Source: Epilithonimonas hispanica (GTDB lineage: Bacteria > Bacteroidota > Bacteroidia > Flavobacteriales > Weeksellaceae). From it: 64,000 nucleotides of DNA. The position numbers were made by a program, and so were the translations under genes. Of the stretch, positions 1 to 7,497 are shown one piece after another; position 1 is the first letter of the stretch, and each line of letters begins with the position of its first letter. Location of the stretch: contig NZ_QNUG01000004.1 of the NCBI RefSeq assembly GCF_003385395.1, positions 62,001 to 126,000 on the forward strand, written 5' to 3'. The notes below the pieces were generated by a model. It ran no database searches. It was not told the DNA's origin and saw only the letters and a program-made list of their open reading frames with translations.

Positions 1-489
1 GATGAGAAATCAGAAAAATCGAAAATCAGTTCCGCTATCAAAACAGACTTCATCCTTTCTTTGGAAATTGTCATCATCGCATTAGGAACCGTAATCGAAA
101 AACAACATCCCCTTTTGACTCAGATTCTGAGTGTTTCGTTTGTAGCTATTATTGCAACAGTAGGCGTTTACGGAATTGTTGCTTTGATTGTCAGAATGGA
201 TGATGCAGGATTTTTCCTTATGAAAAAGTCAGGAAACAAAGGATTTTTCTCTGGTCTTGGACAAGTTTTGATTAAGGCCTTGCCGATAGTTATCAAAATT
301 CTTGGCGTTGTTGGGACAATCGCTCTGTTATTGGTTTCTGGTGAAATCTTCCTTCATAATATCGACTATATACATCATTTACTTCCAGAAAATGTTCTTT
401 CAAAATTAGGTTTGGGATTTGTGTTTGGTTTAGCTGCGGTTTTGTTGGCAACAGTTGGAAAAAAGATATTTAAATTAGTAAAATCGTAG
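1..489 (+). CDS. DUF808 family inner-membrane protein, C-terminal part
   Basis: The reading frame is open from the first base of the window, so the N-terminus lies outside it; 162 residues and the stop are visible. The visible part is strongly hydrophobic, with about four membrane segments, and includes the stretch SLEIVIIALGTV followed by a second helix at the GVYGIVALIVRMDD region. This pattern resembles the C-terminal half of DUF808 (YedI-like) inner-membrane proteins of about 300 residues. The molecular function of that family is not established. The family name rests on recognition by eye, so the class (multi-pass membrane protein) is more certain than the family. Confidence 0.65.
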   Translation, partial: DEKSEKSKISSAIKTDFILSLEIVIIALGTVIEKQHPLLTQILSVSFVAIIATVGVYGIVALIVRMDDAGFFLMKKSGNKGFFSGLGQVLIKALPIVIKILGVVGTIALLLVSGEIFLHNIDYIHHLLPENVLSKLGLGFVFGLAAVLLATVGKKIFKLVKS

Positions 490-556
490 AATCGTAGATT
501 TGTTAAATCGCTAATTTGTAAGATTGTGAAATCGTTTAATTGTTGTTGAAATAATT
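490..556. repeat. Iterated AATCGT/ATTTGT word repeat, left flank of the four-helix-bundle gene
   Basis: This spacer is built from the short words AAATCG, ATTTGT and AATTGTTG, repeated with small changes. The region after the next gene (926-972) contains the same words on the opposite strand, so the two spacers form an imperfect inverted repeat around the gene. Confidence 0.6.
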
Positions 557-565
557 ATATTAAAT

Positions 566-925
566 ATGTATCAGTTTTATTTTGAGAAATTAGAGGTTTG
601 GCAAAATTCAAGACGATTGGTAAAAGACATTTATATTGTAACAACTGCTTTTCCAGAAAACGAAAAATTTGGAATTACCAATCAACTGAGACGCGCTTCA
701 ACAAGTATTTCAGCCAATATTGCAGAAGGTTTTTCAAGGCAATCTAACAAAGAAAAATCTAGATTTTTGAATATCGCATTTGGCTCAACAATCGAGGTAA
801 TCAATTTTTTAATTTTGTCAAACGACTTAGGGTTTTTAAATGATGAAAATTATAGACAATTGCGAGAAAAATCAGAATTTATAACTAACCAAATTAATTC
901 TTTAAACAAATCCATCAACAAATAA
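566..925 (+). CDS. Four-helix-bundle protein (S23/IVP-like family)
   Basis: A 119-residue, almost entirely helical protein of the four-helix-bundle family first known from intervening sequences in 23S rRNA genes, structurally related to the Avd proteins of diversity-generating retroelements. The typical features are FEKLEVWQNSRRLVKDIY near the N-terminus, the central motif TNQLRRASTSISANIAEGFSR, and a C-terminal helix pair. Length is normal for the family. The biochemical role is unknown; a nucleic-acid-binding or accessory role is assumed. No reverse transcriptase or rRNA gene is nearby. The gene lies alone between inverted word repeats (490-556 and 926-972), a setting that suggests a small mobile or formerly mobile cassette. 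Confidence 0.85.
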   Translation: MYQFYFEKLEVWQNSRRLVKDIYIVTTAFPENEKFGITNQLRRASTSISANIAEGFSRQSNKEKSRFLNIAFGSTIEVINFLILSNDLGFLNDENYRQLREKSEFITNQINSLNKSINK

Positions 926-972
926 ACAAGTTTACGATTTAACGATTCAACAAATAAACGATTTAACAAAAT
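926..972. repeat. Iterated word repeat, right flank of the four-helix-bundle gene
   Basis: Words such as ACGATTTAACGATTCAAC and CAACAAATAAACGATT are the reverse complement of words in 490-556. The spacer ends directly at the start codon of rsmE, so any promoter of rsmE would have to lie in or before this repeat. Confidence 0.6.
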
Positions 973-1731
973 ATGAAGCTTTTCTTTGGACAGATTTTCC
1001 CCGAAATATTGATTGATTCTGATGAACAACAACACATCACCAAAGTTCTCAGAATGCGCGAAGGTGAAGAGATTTTCGTAACCGACGGAAAAGGAAATCT
1101 AGCCAAAGGCAATCTCGTTTTCGAAGGTAAAAAAGTCTCATTAGATGTTTCTGAAATCAAAGAAAATCTTCCCGATTTTTCACCAAAACTTCATATCGCA
1201 ATTGCGCCGACAAAAAACATCGACAGAATCGAATTTTTTGTTGAAAAAGCAGTAGAAATGGGAATCGCGGAAATTACTTTTATTCTCACAGAAAAAACCG
1301 AACGCAAGAACATCAGCATTGATAAACTGAGAAAACAGGCTATTGGAGCTTCAAAACAAAGTCACAGATTTCATTTTCCGAAAGTCAATGATTTGATTAA
1401 GTTTTCTGATTTTATGAAAAACCTTAATCCAGAAAATACTTTTGTTGCCCATTGTAATGAAAGCTTAGAAAGAATTAATCTGAATGATTTAGAGATTCTT
1501 CGAAAAGCTCAGAATGACAAAGCTAATAGTTCAAACGATGTCAGTCTGAGGCTCTCAAAGACTTTTTCGCAATATACTTTTCTAATTGGACCGGAAGGTG
1601 ATTTTTCGGATAAAGAAATTCAATTGTTAGCGGACAAAGGAATTAAAGCGGTTTCATTAGGAAATCAAAGATTGAGAACAGAAACTGCAGGAATTTTTGT
1701 TGCAGCTTGGAACTATGATAAGATATTTTAA
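973..1731 (+). CDS. rsmE: 16S rRNA (uracil-1498-N3)-methyltransferase RsmE
   Basis: SPOUT-class methyltransferase that uses SAM to methylate N3 of U1498 in 16S rRNA. The N-terminal PUA-like part is followed by the SPOUT fold, with the SAM-binding knot motifs FLIGPEGDFSDKEI (about residues 199-212) and LGNQRLRTETA (about 228-238) near the C-terminus. At 252 residues it is about 18-24 longer than I expect for flavobacterial RsmE. The excess lies at about residues 175-198, where the DNA (1494-1566) is a full copy of the palindromic element found between genes elsewhere in this window. The insertion is in frame and lies just before the first SAM motif, probably in a surface loop. The stop overlaps the convergent trmH stop by four bases. 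Confidence 0.93.
   Translation: MKLFFGQIFPEILIDSDEQQHITKVLRMREGEEIFVTDGKGNLAKGNLVFEGKKVSLDVSEIKENLPDFSPKLHIAIAPTKNIDRIEFFVEKAVEMGIAEITFILTEKTERKNISIDKLRKQAIGASKQSHRFHFPKVNDLIKFSDFMKNLNPENTFVAHCNESLERINLNDLEILRKAQNDKANSSNDVSLRLSKTFSQYTFLIGPEGDFSDKEIQLLADKGIKAVSLGNQRLRTETAGIFVAAWNYDKIF
1494..1566. repeat. Palindromic element A, copy inside the rsmE coding sequence
   Basis: The left half reads CTTCGAAAAGCTCAGAATGA and the right half GTCAGTCTGAGGCTCTCAAA. These match the halves of the intergenic element at 23369-23448 (CTTCGACAGGCTCAGCCTGA and GTCATCCTGAGCTTGTCGAA) and at 7408-7477. Here the element is translated, adding roughly 24 residues to RsmE. Confidence 0.8.
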
Positions 1732-2390
1732 ATCTGATTCTCCCTCAAATACTTTTCCAAAATCATATCACCACTCGGAATCGAGTTTTTTGCCCATCGG
1801 ATTTTCATTTGAAGTAATTTTTCTTCGGATAATTTATAATCAATATCAGATTTTAGAAGCTTTTGTTTAAGCTCGTACATACAGATTGCGGCGGCAACAG
1901 AAACATTGAAACTTCTCGTAAATCCAAACATCGGAATAGCTAAAGTCTCATCTGCAAAATCTAATAATTCATCTGTTGTTCCCTCCCATTCTGTCCCGAA
2001 AACCAAAGCCAAAGGTTCTTCGATTTTATAATCGGGAAGCATTTTTGCATTGTTCTCTGCAGAAACTGCTACAATCTTGTAACCTCGGTTTTTGATGTTT
2101 TGTAGAGATTCTATTGTTCTCGGCATCTTCTCTACTTCTACCCAAGTATCTGCGCCTTTTGTGACTTTCAGATTCGGTTCAAAGAAATTTTCTTTCTCCA
2201 TCGCAATTACTTTGTGAAATCCACAGGCTTCTACAGAACGAACAATCGCCGCAGCATTTCGGAACTGGTAAATATCTTCCATCACCGGCAGAACAAAATC
2301 GGAACTTTCTTTGGAGTAATGTTCGATTTTTTGGAAACGTTCTGGTGTTAGGAATTGCTGGAGATATTCGTAAGTGGATTCTAAGTTCAA
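1728..2390 (-). CDS. trmH: TrmH-type tRNA/rRNA 2'-O-methyltransferase (SpoU family)
   Basis: SPOUT methyltransferase for ribose 2'-O-methylation, most like tRNA (Gm18) methyltransferase TrmH. The three SpoU motifs are visible: FRNAAAIVRSVEACGF (about residues 43-58), LALVFGTEWEG (about 128-138) and IPMFGFTRSFNVSVAAAICM (about 152-171). A C-terminal tail rich in charged residues follows. The only usable start is a TTG at 2388-2390: no ATG occurs until well inside the conserved N-terminal region, and an in-frame stop lies 18 bases upstream. Convergent with rsmE, with overlapping stop codons. Substrate choice (tRNA G18 against an rRNA site) cannot be decided from sequence alone. Confidence 0.88.
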   Translation of the reverse strand: MNLESTYEYLQQFLTPERFQKIEHYSKESSDFVLPVMEDIYQFRNAAAIVRSVEACGFHKVIAMEKENFFEPNLKVTKGADTWVEVEKMPRTIESLQNIKNRGYKIVAVSAENNAKMLPDYKIEEPLALVFGTEWEGTTDELLDFADETLAIPMFGFTRSFNVSVAAAICMYELKQKLLKSDIDYKLSEEKLLQMKIRWAKNSIPSGDMILEKYLRENQI

Positions 2391-2448
2391 GGTTTTGGGT
2401 TTAAATTAAGTTGCAAATTTCGGGATTTTTCTTTTTATAAAATGTAGA

Positions 2449-2513
2449 TTTTAACGCAAAGTCCGCAAAGATTTTTTTGAAATTATTGAAAATATTTTAA
2501 GGTTAACAAAGAG
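2449..2513. repeat. CGCAAAG-type intergenic element, copy 1
   Basis: The stretch starts TTTTAACGCAAAGTCCGCAA, continues through a T-run and ends TTTTAAGGTTAACAAAGA. It aligns almost base for base with 55607-55671. The doubled CGCAAAG core resembles the ends of the hairpins at 28972 and 30207. Confidence 0.65.
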
Positions 2514-2547
2514 GTAAAACCCATCAAAGTTAACTTACGCAAATGAA

Positions 2548-2580
2548 AACCCTTTCAGAGTTTGAAACTCTGAAAGGGTT
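2548..2580. terminator. Perfect 16-bp hairpin between trmH and yidC
   Basis: The arms AACCCTTTCAGAGTTT and AAACTCTGAAAGGGTT pair perfectly around a single G. On the minus strand the stem is followed by TTTTCATTT. It could be a second terminator for yidC or a small palindromic repeat; it lies 40 bases beyond the first yidC hairpin. Confidence 0.6.
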
Positions 2581-2585
2581 ATTAA

Positions 2586-2612
2586 AATAAAAACGCGGTA
2601 AAAAATTACCGC
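2586..2612 (-). terminator. Rho-independent terminator of yidC
   Basis: On the minus strand, GCGGTAA and TTACCGC form a 7-bp stem with a TTTT loop, followed by GTTTTTATTTT. It starts eight bases after the yidC stop codon. Confidence 0.75.
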
Positions 2613-2619
2613 TTAATAT

Positions 2620-4407
2620 TTATTTTCTTTTGTTTCTAGCTTGCTCCTGAGCTTTCTGTTGCTCTTGTGCTTTCTCCATCATCTCTCTCATTCTCTTTTG
2701 GAATTTACCTTCTTTCTTAGGTTCCTTCTGTTTGTTAGCCTGAATCTGAGCGTGGATTTTTTTCTCATCAAGGATGAAATATTTAATCACCAAGATAATC
2801 ACAATGTTAATCGCATTGGATACAAAATAGTACCAAGATAGACCGGATGCAGAACTATTCAAGAAGAATAAGAACGTGATTGGGAAGATGTACATCAGGA
2901 CTTTCATATTCGGCATTCCTTCTTGTTGAGGCTGCTGAATGTTACCTGAAGTCATAATTGTATAAATCAAAATCACAATCGTACACGCAATCGCAAATAC
3001 ACTCAGGTGATTTCCTAACAACGGAATGTTGGTTCCCCAACTGATAATGTCGTCATAAGCTGTCAAATCCGGCACGAACCAGAAGCTTTTCCCTCTAAGC
3101 TCCAACATATTCGGGAAGAAACGGAAGAGCGCATAGAACAAAGGAATCTGAACCAACGCCGGTAAACAACCCGCCATTTGATTCACGCCGGCCTTTCGAT
3201 AAACCGCCATTGTTTCCTGTTGCTTCTTCATTGGGTCAGCGTCTTTGAATTTGGCATTAACCTCATCAATCTCAGGACGAATTACCTTCATCATTGCACT
3301 TAGCTTGTGCTGTTTGAACATTACCGGAGACAAAATTAATTTAACGATAATCGTCATCCAGAAAATAGCCCAACCTGCTGCAATTCCCCAACTAGAAAGC
3401 AAATCATACAACGGCATAAATACATATCTGTTCAATGAACCGATGAATGACCAGCCTAGTGGAATAATCTCGTCAAAGTTTTTGTCAAATGATTTCAACA
3501 AATCCATATCCAATGGCATAAAATACCAAGTGAAGTCTTGATTCAACTCGTTTCCAGCCAAATTAACCTGTCCGTCATAATTGAATTTCTTCAAAAACTC
3601 ACCTTCCGGAATAGCTTCCTGGTTTCCTTTTGATTTTGTGAATCCATTTTTAGCTTCGATAACCGCTGCGAAGAACTGTTGTTTTACACCAATCCAGTTC
3701 AGCGTTTCGTCCGGCTCATCCATATCAGAACGAGCGTCGTAATCGTAGTCTTTATAATTGTTGAATGCATAAGAAAACTCGGTGTGAGTTTCTTCCTGCG
3801 AACGTCCTTTTTCAGCACCTCTTACATTGTAATTCCAAACGAAATTAGCTTTACCGTCATTCACGATGCTAGCCAAACCTTGTGTTTTAACTTGGAAATC
3901 TAATGCATATTTTGGCTTCAATGTATAAATGAATTGAATAACAGCATTCCCTACTTTTGAACTTAATGTTACAACATTTCCTGCAACTTGTGGCGCAAAA
4001 ACCAAATCTTTAGTATTGAAAACCTTACCTGATTTATCTTTGAACTCAAATCCGTAATTAGAATTATTGTTATTAAAAAGATAAAGTGGTTTATCTCCGT
4101 AAGCTTTGAATTTGTTCAATTTAACAGAACTCAATTGCCCACCAACGCTAGAGAATTCCAAAGCTAACTCATCATTCTGAAGATTAACTTTCTGAACAGA
4201 AGTAGATGTTACTGTTGCAGCGTTCAGATTGGTTGCTGCGACTTTTGCTTTTGCAGTCTGCTCTGTTTTTTTGGCATCTAGAGCCAATTGTTCTTGTTCA
4301 GCTTTGGCGTTTTTGTTTTGGAAATAAAACATAAAACCGATAAGAATCATAGAAAAAATACCGAAGCTAATCAGTTGTTTTTTATCTAATCCGTTGTTTT
4401 GTTGCAT
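2620..4407 (-). CDS. yidC: Membrane protein insertase YidC
   Basis: Inner-membrane insertase/chaperone that places proteins in the membrane with or without SecYEG. The ATG at 4405-4407 gives MQQNNGLDKKQ and 595 residues, followed by a first membrane helix (LISFGIFSMILIGFMFYF), a large periplasmic beta domain (about 60-340) and the five-helix insertase core. The core carries the basic segment PVMFKQHKLSAMMKVIRPEI and the MAGCLPALVQIPLFYALF helix. The C-terminal tail is Lys/Gln-rich (KEPKKEGKFQKRMREMM) and probably binds ribosomes. A longer open frame upstream would start in a low-complexity spacer and is not used. Transcribed alone, with a terminator directly after it. Confidence 0.96.
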   Translation of the reverse strand: MQQNNGLDKKQLISFGIFSMILIGFMFYFQNKNAKAEQEQLALDAKKTEQTAKAKVAATNLNAATVTSTSVQKVNLQNDELALEFSSVGGQLSSVKLNKFKAYGDKPLYLFNNNNSNYGFEFKDKSGKVFNTKDLVFAPQVAGNVVTLSSKVGNAVIQFIYTLKPKYALDFQVKTQGLASIVNDGKANFVWNYNVRGAEKGRSQEETHTEFSYAFNNYKDYDYDARSDMDEPDETLNWIGVKQQFFAAVIEAKNGFTKSKGNQEAIPEGEFLKKFNYDGQVNLAGNELNQDFTWYFMPLDMDLLKSFDKNFDEIIPLGWSFIGSLNRYVFMPLYDLLSSWGIAAGWAIFWMTIIVKLILSPVMFKQHKLSAMMKVIRPEIDEVNAKFKDADPMKKQQETMAVYRKAGVNQMAGCLPALVQIPLFYALFRFFPNMLELRGKSFWFVPDLTAYDDIISWGTNIPLLGNHLSVFAIACTIVILIYTIMTSGNIQQPQQEGMPNMKVLMYIFPITFLFFLNSSASGLSWYYFVSNAINIVIILVIKYFILDEKKIHAQIQANKQKEPKKEGKFQKRMREMMEKAQEQQKAQEQARNKRK

Positions 4408-4496
4408 TATAGAAAAAAATTTAAAGTTTAAAGTCTGAAGTTTGAAGTTGATAGTAAATGTCAAATTTCAAATTTCAAATCTTCTATTTCGGTCTG

Positions 4497-4504
4497 CAAA
4501 AATA
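4497..4504 (-). promoter_or_regulatory. Possible -7 box upstream of yidC
   Basis: The minus strand reads TATTTTTG, matching the Bacteroidota TAnnTTTG box, about 90 bases before the yidC start. No convincing -33 TTG lies at the expected distance. Confidence 0.35.
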
Positions 4505-4584
4505 GGATTTATTTTTCAGATTCCGTTATAAAGACGAATGGCTCAAGGAAATACTTTACTCTGATGTATTAATGTAAAAAGTAA

Positions 4585-4630
4585 AATGTACAATGTATTT
4601 TTCCTTATTCTGAATTATACACTGTACATT
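4585..4630. terminator. AATGTACA-type inverted repeat downstream of pyrG
   Basis: The arms AATGTACAATGTAT and ATACACTGTACATT pair with one mismatch around 18 bases. It lies 13 bases after the pyrG stop and may end its transcript. A related TTGTACA/TGTACAA palindrome occurs at 10961-10982. Confidence 0.45.
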
Positions 4631-4643
4631 ATGTTAATACTTT

Positions 4644-6254
4644 TTATTTATTCTTCACCGCAGCGCTTACAAACGCTTTGAATAAAGGATGCGGTGTTGC
4701 AACCGTACTCTTATATTCCGGATGATATTGAACGCCTACATAGAAAGGATGGTCTTTCAGTTCTAACGTTTCGACCAAGCCTGTTTCCGGATTAAGTCCT
4801 GTTGGAACAAGACCTTTATCTTCGAAGTCTTTTTTGTAATCGCTATTGAATTCATATCTGTGACGATGACGTTCCGAAATGGTTTTTGCACCGTAGATTT
4901 CAGCCAATTTTGAACCTTGCTTCAAAGCACATTTCCAAGCACCAAGACGCATTGTTCCGCCCTTTTCCACCACATTTTTCTGTTCTTCCATTAGAGATAT
5001 TACCGGATCTGGCGTAGAAGTATCGAATTCCATACTGTTGGCTTTAGCTAATCCTAATACATTTCTGGCAAATTCTATCGTCATAATCTGCATCCCCAGA
5101 CAAATTCCTAACAATGGAACTTTGTTCTCTCTTGCATACTTCGCAGCTTGAATTTTACCTTCGATTCCTCTATCGCCAAAACCTGGAGCGACAAGGATTC
5201 CGTCAACGCCTTTCAAGAGTTTTTCTGCACCTTCAGTTTCGATATCGCCACTGTAAACCCATCTTACATTCACTTCTGTTTCCAAATCTGCTCCTGCGTG
5301 GATGAATGCTTCTGCAATGGATTTATAAGAATCCTGAAGCGAGACATATTTCCCAACCAAAGCGATTTCTACACTTTTTTTCGGGTTTTTATATTTTTTA
5401 AGGAATGATTTCCAGTCTTTCAGGTTTGAATCTTTTCCAACAGGTAGATTAAATCTTTTAAGAACAACCTCATCGAATTTTTGTCTTTGTAAATCTAATG
5501 GAACCTCGTAAATAGTTGGCATATCGATACATTCGATAACACTTTCGATACCTACGTTACAGAACTGAGCTAATTTTGCTTTCTGCTCTTTCGGAATGTG
5601 ATGCTCGGTTCTGCAAACCAAAACATCTGCTTGAATCCCACTTTCCATCAATTGACGAACAGAATGCTGAGAAGGTTTTGTCTTCAGTTCTCCACTGGAA
5701 GCCAAATAAGGCAACAATGTCAAATGGATGACCATAGAATTATTTTTACCTAATTCCCATTGCAACTGACGAACACTTTCTATATAAGGAAGCGACTCGA
5801 TATCACCAACTGTTCCTCCGATTTCTGTGATAATGATATCATAGTCTTTTTTGGAAAGCATTTTGATTCTGCGTTTGATTTCGTTGGTAATGTGAGGAAT
5901 CACCTGAACAGTTTTTCCAAGAAAATCTCCTTTACGCTCCTTTTCAATAACGGTTTGGTAGATTTTTCCGGTTGTAACGTTGTTGTTTTGTGAAGTTGGA
6001 GAATCCAAGAATCTCTCGTAATGTCCAAGGTCTAGATCTGTTTCTGCGCCGTCTTCGGTCACATAACATTCGCCGTGTTCATAAGGATTAAGCGTTCCTG
6101 GATCGATGTTGATATAAGGGTCAAGTTTTTGGATGGTAACTTTGAAACCGCGAGATTTCAGTAGAAGTCCCAAAGAAGCTGAGACGATTCCTTTACCCAG
6201 TGACGATGTCACACCTCCTGTCACAAAGATGTATTTCGTTTCTTTTTTACTCAT
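4644..6254 (-). CDS. pyrG: CTP synthase
   Basis: Makes CTP from UTP, ATP and glutamine, the last step of pyrimidine nucleotide synthesis. The start MSKKETKY (ATG at 6252-6254, 536 residues) directly precedes the synthase P-loop VTGGVTSSLGKG (residues 11-22); GGTVGDIES follows at about 146-154. The C-terminal class I glutamine amidotransferase domain has its nucleophile Cys385 in LLGICLGMQ and the catalytic pair His511/Glu513 in YHPEYKS. All key residues are present and the length is normal. A good Bacteroidota promoter lies just upstream, so the gene is probably transcribed on its own. Confidence 0.98.
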   Translation of the reverse strand: MSKKETKYIFVTGGVTSSLGKGIVSASLGLLLKSRGFKVTIQKLDPYINIDPGTLNPYEHGECYVTEDGAETDLDLGHYERFLDSPTSQNNNVTTGKIYQTVIEKERKGDFLGKTVQVIPHITNEIKRRIKMLSKKDYDIIITEIGGTVGDIESLPYIESVRQLQWELGKNNSMVIHLTLLPYLASSGELKTKPSQHSVRQLMESGIQADVLVCRTEHHIPKEQKAKLAQFCNVGIESVIECIDMPTIYEVPLDLQRQKFDEVVLKRFNLPVGKDSNLKDWKSFLKKYKNPKKSVEIALVGKYVSLQDSYKSIAEAFIHAGADLETEVNVRWVYSGDIETEGAEKLLKGVDGILVAPGFGDRGIEGKIQAAKYARENKVPLLGICLGMQIMTIEFARNVLGLAKANSMEFDTSTPDPVISLMEEQKNVVEKGGTMRLGAWKCALKQGSKLAEIYGAKTISERHRHRYEFNSDYKKDFEDKGLVPTGLNPETGLVETLELKDHPFYVGVQYHPEYKSTVATPHPLFKAFVSAAVKNK

Positions 6255-6269
6255 TAGATTAGGTTTGTG

Positions 6270-6300
6270 CAAAGTTAAAGCATCTAGACCTAAAAAACAA
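6270..6300 (-). promoter_or_regulatory. pyrG promoter
   Basis: On the minus strand a TTG is followed after 20 bases by TAACTTTG, a good fit to the Bacteroidota -33/-7 consensus. The -7 box ends 16 bases before the start codon, implying a very short leader. Confidence 0.65.
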
Positions 6301-6352
6301 TTTTAGTTCGTAACTTTACAAGTTAATAAAACATAAAATCGCGACTTAAAAA

Positions 6353-6808
6353 ATGAAGAATATATTTGACCAAAACGACACCTCTCATTTCATCAAGAGA
6401 ATCAATGCACTCACGGAAGATTCTTTCCCGAAATGGGGCGTAATGTCCGTTGATAAAATGCTGGCTCACTGTAATGTGACTTATGAACTCATCTACGAAC
6501 AGGAAAAACATAAGAAACCAAATCGTCTCACAAAATGGGTTCTGAAACAATTTGTAAAACCAAAAGTCGTAAACGAAGTTCCTTACAAACATAACTCTCC
6601 AACTTCCGCAATGTTTGTGATAACAGACAACAAAATCTTTGAAGAAGAGAGAAAAAGAATCATAGGATTTATCCAAAAAACACAACAATTAGGAGCAGAA
6701 GCTTTTGATGGAAAAGAGAGTTTCAACTTCGGAAAACTCACTGCAACCGAATGGAACAATATGATGTCCAAACATCTCGACCATCATTTGACACAATTTG
6801 GAGTTTAA
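6353..6808 (+). CDS. DUF1569 family protein (DinB-like helical bundle)
   Basis: A 151-residue soluble helical protein. Its opening FDQNDTSHFIKRINALTEDS, the GVMSVDKMLAHCNVTYE segment and the C-terminal KLTATEWNNMMSKHLDHHLTQ fit DUF1569, a branch of the DinB/YfiT-like superfamily. In that fold three His residues usually bind a metal; His38 (LAHCN) and the C-terminal HLDHH cluster are candidates. Enzymatic role is unknown; relatives act in thiol-dependent transferase or detoxification reactions. Divergent from pyrG, with 98 bases between the two start codons. Confidence 0.75.
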   Translation: MKNIFDQNDTSHFIKRINALTEDSFPKWGVMSVDKMLAHCNVTYELIYEQEKHKKPNRLTKWVLKQFVKPKVVNEVPYKHNSPTSAMFVITDNKIFEEERKRIIGFIQKTQQLGAEAFDGKESFNFGKLTATEWNNMMSKHLDHHLTQFGV

Positions 6809-6811
6809 TTT

Positions 6812-6935
6812 TTAGGGCAACTTATCCGCCTTCCGCTCCCAATCTTTTTTGTCGACGATTTCGGTTTAAATAGAACTCGAAATCCACGCAAAAAAGGATT
6901 TCCGCTCAAGCCGGGCTGCGAGTGATTCAATGTTT
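6812..6935 (-). repeat. Intergenic element C, copy 1
   Basis: Read on the minus strand it starts AAACATTGAATCACTCGCAG, passes through GCTTGAGCGGAAATCC, and ends GGGAGCGGAAGGCGGATAAG. It matches 49929-50110 and 55781-55900, and it is clearly richer in G+C than its surroundings. Confidence 0.8.
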
Positions 6936-6948
6936 AAAAATTATGATT

Positions 6949-7395
6949 ATGAAAAACGTAATTTTTCTTTTAGTCTTTATTTTCGGATTTACAATTTTCA
7001 ACGCACAAGAAGTTGAGAAATTAATCAAAAATAACAACGAGTTTTTCACTGGAAAAATTGATAATTCAACCAATCTGAAAGTTCTTTTCGAAACTATCTC
7101 TACAGAAAATCAAGAAAAAGACACTTACAAAGTTTTTGGTTTCTCGGATGTAGAAGGAACAAAAGCTTACTTCGAAGGAACTATAATTTTGGATGCAGAA
7201 AAAACTCAAAACTCAAAAGACCAATCCAAAATCTACGATTTGAAACTGTCGGAAAAAGGAAACGGAAAACACAACGGCATCTTTTCCGGAGAATTAACAC
7301 TCAAAAAATCAGCAGACAAAAACCAATTGAAATTCGAAGGAACTTGGACCAATTATGGAAACACATTGAGTTTTCCTTTCTATTTCAACAACTAA
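6949..7395 (+). CDS. Small secreted protein of unknown function
   Basis: The chosen start gives MKNVIFLLVFIFGFTIFNAQ, a typical signal peptide with probable cleavage after FNA or AQ; an ATG two codons upstream is also possible. The mature protein is about 128 residues, mainly predicted beta strand, with polar repeats such as KVFGFSDVEGTKAYFEGTI and KFEGTWTNYGNTLSFPFYF. There is no sorting domain, lipobox or catalytic motif, so I cannot assign a function. It directly follows repeat element C, which may carry or interrupt its promoter. Confidence 0.7.
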   Translation: MKNVIFLLVFIFGFTIFNAQEVEKLIKNNNEFFTGKIDNSTNLKVLFETISTENQEKDTYKVFGFSDVEGTKAYFEGTIILDAEKTQNSKDQSKIYDLKLSEKGNGKHNGIFSGELTLKKSADKNQLKFEGTWTNYGNTLSFPFYFNN

Positions 7396-7407
7396 TTAAA
7401 TAATAAA

Positions 7408-7477
7408 GACACTTCGACAAGCCTAGTTCGACATCTATAGCAGTAAGTTTTGTCAGGCTGAGGCTCTCGAAGCCTTT
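7408..7477. repeat. Palindromic element A, intergenic copy
   Basis: The left half is CACTTCGACAAGCCTAG and the right half TTGTCAGGCTGAGGCTCTCG. It fills most of the gap between the secreted protein gene and the following oxidoreductase. Confidence 0.75.
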
Positions 7478-7497
7478 CAATAATAAAAAATCTAAAA

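Noticed and set aside
566-925. Avd-type component of a diversity-generating retroelement
   Set aside because: No reverse transcriptase, template repeat or variable repeat was found nearby. Only the protein fold is shared.
4408-4464. N-terminal extension of yidC (19 residues)
   Set aside because: It is encoded by an iterated TTTAAAGTTTAAAG-type spacer and reads as low complexity. The ATG at 4405-4407 gives the usual YidC start.
6323-6688. 121-codon open frame opposite the DUF1569 gene
   Set aside because: It is a shadow of the plus-strand gene: its peptide is Cys/Phe-rich with no family features, whereas the plus-strand product has a recognisable domain.
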